A DNA stretch of 7,080 nucleotides from SAR324 cluster bacterium (lineage in GTDB: Bacteria > SAR324 > XYD2-FULL-50-16). Where the stretch lies: the NCBI GenBank assembly GCA_002401295.1, contig NVSR01000077.1, positions 1-7,080 of the forward strand, read 5' to 3'. Below are positions 1 through 4,978 of this stretch, piece after piece (the stretch's first letter is position 1; every line of letters starts with the position of its first letter). A program made the position numbers and the translations under genes. Below the pieces are notes generated by a model, which was not told the DNA's origin, did no database searches, and was given only the letters and a program-made list of their open reading frames with translations.

Positions 1-1
1 C

Positions 2-592
2 AAGATTTTTGATAAATTTTCCCAAGGTGATATTTCCACTACACGCCGGTTTGGTGGAACTGGATTGGGACTGGCTATCTGCAAGCGATTGATTGAAATG
101 ATGGGTGGGATGATTACCGTCAAGAGTGAACTTGGGCGGGGAGCCAGTTTCCACTTTGATCTGACCTTGCCTCTGAGTGCAGGCTCTATGAGGCAGCAAC
201 AACTATTAGATAAATTTGGTAAGGAACTTAAGGTCTTAATTGTTGATAATTCCTCCGTAAACTGTGAAATCCTGCAGAAATACCTTCATCATGATGGTCT
301 ATTTTCAGATACCTGCGCGAGTGCACAGGTTGCTTTGGAAATGATGTCTACTGCTTTTGAAAGGAAAGTACCTTACGACTTTGTACTGATTGATCACTTA
401 TTACCAGGCACTGATGGCTTGGAGTTGGGCTTATCCATTAGGACCTATAAGGAATTTAATGATAGCAAACTAATCATTCTATCTTCCACTAACTCCCTGG
501 ATTGCACTCAGCTAAAAGGAATCGGCTTTTACAACTATTTGTATAAACCTGTTTCTCAAATCCAGCTATCCAATGCTTTAAGGTATCCCTGA
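2..592 (+). CDS. Hybrid sensor histidine kinase, C-terminal part (5' end outside window)
   Basis: Only the last 196 residues are present; the frame is open to the left edge. It begins in the HATPase_c domain with the F box (IFDKFSQ) and the G2 box (GGTGLGLAI), and the ATP-binding fold ends near FHFDLTL. After a short linker comes a receiver (REC) domain starting at LKVLIVDN. The phospho-acceptor Asp is coded at 392-394 (LIDHLLPGTDGLEL), the conserved Ser/Thr at 482-484 (ILSS), and the conserved Lys at 545-547 (YKP). The first acidic pair, normally Asp-Asp, reads Asp-Asn (245-250), so the Mg2+ pocket is altered. This REC type often sits in BarA-like kinases followed by another receiver and an HPt domain; here the protein stops right after the last helix (LSNALRYP). 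The family autophosphorylates on His and relays phosphate to Asp. The signal, the partner and the N-terminal sensor are not visible. Domain identity is sure; whether the REC is fully active is not. Confidence 0.93.
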   Translation, partial: KIFDKFSQGDISTTRRFGGTGLGLAICKRLIEMMGGMITVKSELGRGASFHFDLTLPLSAGSMRQQQLLDKFGKELKVLIVDNSSVNCEILQKYLHHDGLFSDTCASAQVALEMMSTAFERKVPYDFVLIDHLLPGTDGLELGLSIRTYKEFNDSKLIILSSTNSLDCTQLKGIGFYNYLYKPVSQIQLSNALRYP

Positions 593-830
593 TAGGAGCT
601 TGAGAGTTTAGAAAAAAATATCTCCACAGGTAAGTCGGACTAAGGAGCGAAACGACGAGTCCCCCTCTGTGCCAATGTGAGAGCTGCAGGAAAAGTTCAG
701 ATCAAGCTGAAGCTATGGAAAATTCATCTTGCTTTTACCGGAAGAGAGACATAAATAAAAAGATTTTTCCGATAATACGACAAGAGGCTCCCGACGTAAA
801 AGGCGGTCTGAAAATATTGAAACTATAATC
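593..830. other. Intergenic region with complementary segments, unidentified
   Basis: This 238-bp gap separates the kinase stop from lrgA and holds no credible gene; the minus-strand frame across it overlaps lrgA. It contains several complementary segments: GGACT (637-641) with AGTCC (658-662) enclosing a CGAAACG motif; CACAG (625-629) with CTGTG (667-671), which nests outside that stem; TTCAG (696-700) with CTGAA (707-711); and AGCTTGA (597-603) with TCAAGCT (702-708). The last two pairings are mutually exclusive in part. No pairing is followed by a T tract, so none looks like an intrinsic terminator. I do not recognise a riboswitch or ribozyme family. This could be a structured lrgAB leader, but the pairings are short and chance is possible. 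Confidence 0.3.
746..776 (+). promoter_or_regulatory. Weak candidate promoter for lrgAB
   Basis: A -10-like GATAAT (771-776, 5 of 6 to consensus) lies 55 bp before the lrgA ATG, with GAGACA (746-751, 4 of 6) as a possible -35 at a long 19-bp spacing. A rival pair is TTGCTT (729-734) and TAAATA (752-757) with 17-bp spacing. Neither is strong. A TATAAT at 824-829 is too close to the start codon to drive this gene with a leader. Low confidence. Confidence 0.2.
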
Positions 831-1172
831 ATGATCAAAAATCTATTAATTATCTTTTGCTGTCTCTTCTCCGGGGATTTGATCAGCTTTTTGTTAAAAA
901 TTCCGATTCCGGGTAATGTGATCGGCATGGTTCTGCTCGTACTGGCATTGCAGTTTAAATGGGTCAAATTGGAAGATGTTAAACCGGCAGCGGATATTCT
1001 GGTAAAAAACCTGGCTTTCCTGTTTGTCCCACCAGGTGTGGGAATGATTCTTTATTTTGATTTGATTGCCGAAGAATTGATTCCTATCTCCGTTTCGCTT
1101 CTGGTCAGTTCCTTGATCATGTTGGCGGTAGTCGGGCTGGTGCAACAAAAATTGGAGAAAAAAGGTGCATGA
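831..1172 (+). CDS. lrgA: CidA/LrgA family membrane protein
   Basis: The protein has 113 residues, the usual length for the family. It is strongly hydrophobic with about four membrane segments. Two family hallmarks are clear: PIPGNVIGM at residues 25-33 and NLAFLFVPPGVG at 60-71, joined by the typical hydrophilic stretch (KLEDVKPAAD). The ATG at 831 places the first helix where the family has it. There is no good ribosome-binding site just before it; the nearest purine-rich patch (AGGCGG, 801-806) is too far, and no in-frame ATG, GTG or TTG lies between 831 and the upstream stop at 756-758. Members were described as holin-like proteins affecting murein hydrolase activity and cell death (Staphylococcus Cid/Lrg). 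Bacillus PftAB and Streptococcus mutans LrgAB take part in pyruvate transport. It overlaps lrgB by 8 bases, so the two are surely co-expressed. The exact substrate or role here cannot be told from the sequence. Confidence 0.93.
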   Translation: MIKNLLIIFCCLFSGDLISFLLKIPIPGNVIGMVLLVLALQFKWVKLEDVKPAADILVKNLAFLFVPPGVGMILYFDLIAEELIPISVSLLVSSLIMLAVVGLVQQKLEKKGA

Positions 1173-1872
1173 TATTTTTACATCCAAAGTTTTTTTCATC
1201 ATGATTACCTTTGCTGTCTTTTTTCTCTCCCAGAAACTTTATTCCCGTTTTAAGTTCTTCTTTTTCAACCCTGTTCTTGTGACTATTAGCACACTGATTC
1301 TTTTCCTGAAGCTCTCAGAAATCCCTTATCAGGAATACTTTGAAGGTGGCAAGATGATCAGTTTCTTTTTGGGGCCTTCTGTCGTGGCTTTAGGTGTTCC
1401 TCTCTACCTTCAACTTGAAGAGATCAAGAAACGGGGAAAGTCCATTTTGTTGTCTTTAGTCTTGGGGAGTGTGCTGGGAATTGTTTCCGTCGTGGGAATT
1501 GCAAGTTTGTTAGGGGCATCCAAAAAAGTGATTTTTTCTCTAGCGCCTAAAGCTGTGACTACTCCGATTGCCATGGGAATTACGGAGAAACTGGGAGGGA
1601 TTCTGCCTCTAACGGCTGCGCTGGTTATCACTACCGGAATTCTGGGAGCTGTGTTGGGCCCGTCTTTCTTAAGGTTATTAAAAATTAAGAGCCCGATTGC
1701 TTTTGGCCTGGCGATGGGGGCTGCCTCCCATGGAATCGGCACGGCAAGAGCAGCGGAGGAGGGAGAATTACAGGGAGCCATCAGCGGGCTGGCCTTGTGC
1801 CTCAATGGGATTATCACCGCTATTTTAATGCCTTTTGTGATGGATTGGATGTCTTTTTTAGGCTTCTTTTGA
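1165..1872 (+). CDS. lrgB: CidB/LrgB family membrane protein
   Basis: The protein has 235 residues, normal for LrgB, and is very hydrophobic. The family motifs appear in order: NPVLV near residue 36, the Y..YFEGG segment, LGPSVVALGVPLY, APKAVTTPIAMGI, a GAVLGP segment, and ASHGIGTA at residues 187-194 followed by an acidic EEGE. The start is GTG at 1165, inside the last codons of lrgA. It is supported by GGAG at 1154-1157 with 7-bp spacing, which lies within the lrgA coding sequence, so translation is probably coupled. LrgB acts with LrgA at the cytoplasmic membrane; reported roles are control of murein hydrolase export or lysis and, in Bacillus subtilis PftAB, facilitated pyruvate transport. 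No LytS/LytT-type regulator is visible nearby, and the upstream hybrid kinase is not of that family as far as it can be seen. Family assignment is firm; physiological role is inference. Confidence 0.95.
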   Translation: MHDIFTSKVFFIMITFAVFFLSQKLYSRFKFFFFNPVLVTISTLILFLKLSEIPYQEYFEGGKMISFFLGPSVVALGVPLYLQLEEIKKRGKSILLSLVLGSVLGIVSVVGIASLLGASKKVIFSLAPKAVTTPIAMGITEKLGGILPLTAALVITTGILGAVLGPSFLRLLKIKSPIAFGLAMGAASHGIGTARAAEEGELQGAISGLALCLNGIITAILMPFVMDWMSFLGFF

Positions 1873-2034
1873 TCACTATAAAATAAAAACTGTGGGTGGC
1901 CTCATGATGATATAGCTAGAAAAACTAAAAAATATAGTAATTCTGAGATTAAACTACTAAATTTCCTTTAAAACCTGTAGACTAGTGGACTGTATTATTT
2001 TTTCCTTATTTATAAATGTTTGAAAGAGAAGCGT
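1873..2034. other. AT-rich intergenic region between lrgB and the chemoreceptor gene
   Basis: This 162-bp gap is AT-rich and holds no gene. I see no convincing hairpin with T tract after lrgB, so its terminator is not identified. A possible promoter for the chemoreceptor gene is TGGACT (1986-1991, 4 of 6 to the -35 consensus) with TATAAA (2011-2016, 5 of 6 to the -10 consensus), but the spacing of 19 bp is long. No sigma28-type flagellar promoter (TAAA, 15 bp, GCCGATAA) was found here. Confidence 0.35.
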
Positions 2035-4047
2035 ATGTTTCAGTTTTCTTCAATAAAAAACCGGATTGCCACTTTTGTTGGACTGTGTTTTTTATTACTA
2101 ATTGTTCTGATTGTCACCATATTTACTATTGAGATACGGCAGGAAGCTAGAGAGATAGCTTTCTTGGAGTTAAACAGTCAGGCGGAGAAAGAAGCGGCTA
2201 CTGTCCAGCAAAATATCAATCAGGCTTTCAATAGTGCTCGGACAATCTCTCAACAATTGAGAATGATTACAGCAGGGAACGGAAAATTAAAGCTCTCCAG
2301 GGAGGAAGTACGTATCATGTTGCGAGGCATTTTACTGGAAGAGAGATCCTACCTGGGAATTTATACCGCTTGGGAACCCAATAGTTTTGATGGGAACGAT
2401 CAATCCTACGAGAACCAAACAACAACAGGTCATGATGCAACAGGACGTTTTATCCCTTATATTAATCGTTTTGGTGGGCAAATTGCTGTAGAAGCTCTGG
2501 TGGGCTATGAAGACAAAACAAAAGATGAATATGGTGCCCGAGTTGGAGATTATTACCTCTTGGCCAAAGAAACTAAAGAAGAACAAGTTTTGGATCCCTA
2601 TGAATACAAAGTTCAGGGTAAAAATACGCTGCTCACCTCTTTAGTCAGTCCTATCGTAGTCAACGGCAAATATTACGGTATGGCCGGAGTGGACATCGGT
2701 TTGGATTTTTTGCAGAAAAGTTTGGATGTAGCTAATCTCTACGAGCATGAAGGCAAGCTTGTTTTGATCAGTCAGGGTGGAGTGCTTGTGGCTGTCAGCG
2801 GACAAGGTGAATTACAAGGCAAAAGGCTGGAGGCTTTTGAAGCAGATGCCGAACAGCGAAAAATTATTCTTGATTGGACTCAAGCAGGAAAGACAGGACA
2901 ATTGATCAAAGATGGTGTTCTTTCAACATTCAACCCCATTTATTTAGGAAAAGCAAAAACCCCTTGGATGTTAATGATTCAAGTTCCCGAAGAGACGGTC
3001 ATGCGGGAAGCTAACAGGGTAATTCTAAAAATCCTGGCAATTAGTTTGTTTTTTGGTGTGATTGCCATGCTGGTTTTGTGGAAAATTTCTGCTTCCATTG
3101 CCAAACCCATTCAAAATACAGCCTTAATTCTAAAAGATATTGCTGATGGTGAAGGTGATCTGACTAAGAAAATTGAACTCGATCGAAAAGATGAATTGGC
3201 TGAAATGGCCAAGTGGTTCAATATTTTTATCGATCAAATTCGGGATGTAATCGTTGAAACCCAAAATACGATTTCCACGCTATCTTCATCGAGTGAAGAG
3301 TTATTTTCTACAGCTACGGAAATGCAAAAAACCACGGCTGATATTGCTATGGATAATGAACGAGAGAGTACAGCTCTGGCTGAAACCTCTAGCGCGATCC
3401 AGGAAATTGCCTCTAACCTGCAATCCTCCCGACTTTATATGGATGAAATCAGTAAAGTGGCGGGTGAGGCGGAGGAAAAAGCAGAACTAGGCATAGAAAC
3501 AGCGGAAGAAGCCAACAAGGCGATGAAAGCCATTGAAAATAGTAGTGGTAAAATTGAGGGCATTGTTGGGGTGATCACAGAAATTGCTAATCAGACGAAC
3601 CTACTCTCTTTGAATGCTGCCATTGAAGCGGCAAAGGCTGGGGAATTTGGCAAAGGCTTTTCCGTAGTCGCTGAGGAAGTTAGAAATTTGGCTGATCGCA
3701 GTAGCCATTCTGTGGTGGAAATCCGTCAGTTGATTGATCAAAGTTCGGAAAGTGTGCGAACTGGTAGTGCAGTGCTGAAACAAACCAATAGCGTGCTGAG
3801 AGAAATTATCGAAAAGGTACAACAGGTTTCCCGTCAAATTGTGGAAATCTCCAGCAGTACCTCAGAGCAAGATTTAGGCATGCAGGAAATTGCCAAAGCT
3901 ACCGATGAAATCCTGCAGATCAGCGAGAATAATTCCGCGGGAACCAATGAATTATCCGTTTCCACCGATCAGATGGTGATTACAATCAAAGAACTCAGCC
4001 AGATGTCTGATCAGTTGAGCGACCAGATCAGCAAGTTTAAAACGTAA
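2035..4047 (+). CDS. Methyl-accepting chemotaxis protein with dCache sensor, HAMP and signalling domain
   Basis: The ATG at 2035 (670 residues) is preferred over an in-frame TTG at 2020 because a purine-rich AAAGAGAAG lies just before it and nothing similar precedes the TTG. TM1 spans about residues 12-34. A periplasmic or extracellular dCache_1 sensor follows (about 40-325), with family-typical segments DATGRFIPY from residue 134, GDYYLLAKET from 171 and GMAGVDIGL around 220. TM2 is about 329-349, then a HAMP domain (about 350-402, with Pro358 and GEGDLT). The C-terminal half is the long coiled-coil signalling domain; its hairpin tip has EIANQTNLLSLNAAIEAAKA starting at Glu516, then GEFGKGFSVVAEEVR, which binds CheA and CheW. 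No C-terminal CheR-docking pentapeptide is present; the end is QISKFKT. Methylation sites are expected in the flanking helices. dCache receptors of this kind usually bind small molecules such as amino acids or carboxylates; the ligand is unknown. It appears monocistronic, with no che genes in view. Confidence 0.96.
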   Translation: MFQFSSIKNRIATFVGLCFLLLIVLIVTIFTIEIRQEAREIAFLELNSQAEKEAATVQQNINQAFNSARTISQQLRMITAGNGKLKLSREEVRIMLRGILLEERSYLGIYTAWEPNSFDGNDQSYENQTTTGHDATGRFIPYINRFGGQIAVEALVGYEDKTKDEYGARVGDYYLLAKETKEEQVLDPYEYKVQGKNTLLTSLVSPIVVNGKYYGMAGVDIGLDFLQKSLDVANLYEHEGKLVLISQGGVLVAVSGQGELQGKRLEAFEADAEQRKIILDWTQAGKTGQLIKDGVLSTFNPIYLGKAKTPWMLMIQVPEETVMREANRVILKILAISLFFGVIAMLVLWKISASIAKPIQNTALILKDIADGEGDLTKKIELDRKDELAEMAKWFNIFIDQIRDVIVETQNTISTLSSSSEELFSTATEMQKTTADIAMDNERESTALAETSSAIQEIASNLQSSRLYMDEISKVAGEAEEKAELGIETAEEANKAMKAIENSSGKIEGIVGVITEIANQTNLLSLNAAIEAAKAGEFGKGFSVVAEEVRNLADRSSHSVVEIRQLIDQSSESVRTGSAVLKQTNSVLREIIEKVQQVSRQIVEISSSTSEQDLGMQEIAKATDEILQISENNSAGTNELSVSTDQMVITIKELSQMSDQLSDQISKFKT

Positions 4048-4067
4048 CCCCCCCCTATGTTCCTATT

Positions 4068-4091
4068 AGCAGGTATGCACAGCCTGCTTTT
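4068..4091 (+). terminator. Possible weak terminator after the chemoreceptor gene
   Basis: AGCAGG (4068-4073) pairs with CCTGCT (4083-4088) across a 9-base loop, and the run of T ends at 4091. It lies about 20 bp after the stop codon, the right place for termination, but the T tract is only four bases and the stem is six pairs. A run of eight C (4048-4055) sits directly after the stop. Confidence 0.4.
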
Positions 4092-4105
4092 CCAGGAAAA
4101 AAGGT

Positions 4106-4121
4106 ATGTTCCTTGGAACAT
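4106..4121. repeat. Perfect 7-bp inverted repeat (ATGTTCC-TT-GGAACAT)
   Basis: The two arms are exact complements separated by two bases. As RNA the 2-base loop would be strained, so a dimeric protein-binding site is as likely as a hairpin. Part of the left arm also occurs as a 9-bp direct copy, TATGTTCCT, at 4056-4064 and 4105-4113. It lies about 90 bp upstream of the tetR promoter. Function unknown. Confidence 0.4.
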
Positions 4122-4210
4122 GCTGTGAGAGCCTATGAACGATCTCAATCTGAAATGGAAAATGAATAAGTAAATAAATATTTGAAATTATATGGGGAAT
4201 AGAAATAAAT

Positions 4211-4239
4211 TTGACACTGACATACATGTAAGTTAGCAT
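4211..4239 (+). promoter_or_regulatory. Sigma70-type promoter of the tetR gene
   Basis: A perfect -35, TTGACA (4211-4216), is followed after exactly 17 bp by TAGCAT (4234-4239, 4 of 6 to the -10 consensus). Transcription would begin near 4246, which gives a short leader carrying the GGAG at 4254-4257 and supports the tetR start at 4264. The operator palindrome fills the spacer, so a bound repressor would block RNA polymerase. Confidence 0.7.
4217..4232. promoter_or_regulatory. TetR operator copy 1 (CTGACA-TACA-TGTAAG)
   Basis: The 16-bp near-palindrome has 6-bp arms and a 4-bp centre; one position breaks the symmetry (G in place of T at the third base). The same site, fully symmetric, occurs at 4936-4951 before the transporter gene, and the 14-base ACATACATGTAAGT is identical in both. 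A palindrome of this size in the promoter spacer is typical of TetR-family autoregulation. Confidence 0.75.
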
Positions 4240-4263
4240 CTTTTAAAGTTTATGGAGCATTGG

Positions 4264-4836
4264 ATGAAAGAAAAAATATTAGAGCTTGCAACCAGTCAGA
4301 TTAAACGAGGTGGCTACGGTGAGCTGAGTTTTGCGAATATTGCCAGGGAACTGAATATTTCCAGGGCTAATATACATCACCACTATAGTAGTAAAGAGAA
4401 GTTAGCTGAGGCTGTTGTTCTACATTATATGGCCATGCGCGAAAGTGAACTCGGAGAAATGATAGAGTCTGCGGGTGGCGATTTTTTGAAGGTGATTGCA
4501 GGATTTGAAGAAAAAATGTGGGACTCTGTAGAGCAGAATGAATTTGGTGTTTGTGCCTGCTCTCCTTTTATGACGGATAGCGAGAGAGTACCTGAAAAAT
4601 TGAAAGAAATGTCTTTTGGTTTTTACAACCAGGTTTTTACTGGGATCACGGGCCTGGTAACTGAAGCCCAAAAGACAGGTAAGATCAAAACAGACCGGCC
4701 TGCTGAAGATATTAGCAATGAATTCAGAATAATGATTATAGGTTACATGACTGTATTAAGCGGAGAAGAGCTGAAGACGGCTTACCATGTGAAAGGGTTG
4801 AAAGGGGCATTGGTTCGTTGGGCTGAAAATCTATAA
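4264..4836 (+). CDS. TetR/AcrR-family transcriptional regulator
   Basis: The protein has 190 residues, normal for the family. The N-terminal DNA-binding domain is clear: an initial helix (KEKILELATSQIKRGGY), then the helix-turn-helix at about residues 22-41, ending in the family signature HHHYSSKEKL. The C-terminal ligand and dimerisation domain carries FGVCACSPFM with Cys97 and Cys99, a place where many TetR proteins of the same subgroup have a CxC-like motif, so this is not by itself a sign of redox sensing. The start at 4264 is chosen because GGAG lies at 4254-4257 with 6-bp spacing; the in-frame ATG at 4252 has no ribosome-binding site and is only a few bases from the predicted transcript start. 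It is predicted to repress its own gene and the RND transporter at 4979 through the operators at 4217-4232 and 4936-4951. The inducer is unknown but is likely a substrate of the transporter. Confidence 0.94.
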   Translation: MKEKILELATSQIKRGGYGELSFANIARELNISRANIHHHYSSKEKLAEAVVLHYMAMRESELGEMIESAGGDFLKVIAGFEEKMWDSVEQNEFGVCACSPFMTDSERVPEKLKEMSFGFYNQVFTGITGLVTEAQKTGKIKTDRPAEDISNEFRIMIIGYMTVLSGEELKTAYHVKGLKGALVRWAENL

Positions 4837-4897
4837 ACCTTATACTTTCTTAAAAATATCTTCGTGTTCTTTGTGGTGAATCTGAAATTATCTTAGG

Positions 4898-4926
4898 AGT
4901 CTATCCGAAATGGAGGGCTTTTTTTT
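4898..4926 (+). terminator. Rho-independent terminator after tetR
   Basis: AGTCTATCC pairs with GGAGGGCT around a GAAAT loop, with one bulged A and a few G-T pairs, followed by eight T (4919-4926). It lies about 60 bp after the tetR stop and only 10 bp before the second operator, so it should stop tetR transcripts before the transporter gene. Confidence 0.72.
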
Positions 4927-4935
4927 GTTTTTAAC

Positions 4936-4951
4936 CTTACATACATGTAAG
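4936..4951. promoter_or_regulatory. TetR operator copy 2 (CTTACA-TACA-TGTAAG)
   Basis: This is a perfect 16-bp palindrome with a 4-bp centre, differing by one base from the site in the tetR promoter (4217-4232). It lies 28 bp before the transporter ATG and covers the putative -35 element, the position expected for repression. Confidence 0.8.
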
Positions 4952-4965
4952 TAGATTTTTATAGT
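4936..4965 (+). promoter_or_regulatory. Putative promoter of the RND transporter gene
   Basis: CTTACA (4936-4941, 4 of 6 to the -35 consensus) and TATAGT (4960-4965, 5 of 6 to the -10 consensus) are separated by 18 bp. The -35 coincides with the left arm of the operator. The leader would be very short, with the ribosome-binding site GGAG near 4970-4973 closely following, so the exact promoter position is uncertain, but a promoter is needed here because a terminator lies just upstream. Confidence 0.5.
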
Positions 4966-4978
4966 TATTGGAGTAAAA

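Noticed and set aside
636..662. Hammerhead-ribozyme-like fragments (CTAAGGAG, CGAAAC, GAGTCC)
   Set aside because: The invariant CTGANGA core reads CTAAGGA, there is no stem II between the two core strands, and stems I and III cannot be drawn.
752..775. Sigma28-like -10 element TCCGATAA with upstream TAAA
   Set aside because: The -10 match is 7 of 8, but the TAAA is about 3 bp too close and the downstream gene is lrgA, not a motility gene.
824..829. Perfect TATAAT just before the lrgA start
   Set aside because: Transcription would begin inside or after the ATG, and no -35 element is found at the proper distance (AGGCGG there).
1410..1817. Minus-strand frame of 135 codons opposite lrgB
   Set aside because: It is the antisense shadow of a well-supported lrgB gene and shows no recognisable protein family.
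4048..4055. Run of eight C as a phase-variation tract
   Set aside because: It lies directly after the chemoreceptor stop codon and about 150 bp from the tetR promoter, so slippage would change neither a reading frame nor promoter spacing.
4113..4169. Short open frame ending in YERSQSEMENE after the chemoreceptor gene
   Set aside because: It is only 18 residues from a TTG with no ribosome-binding site and resembles no known small protein.
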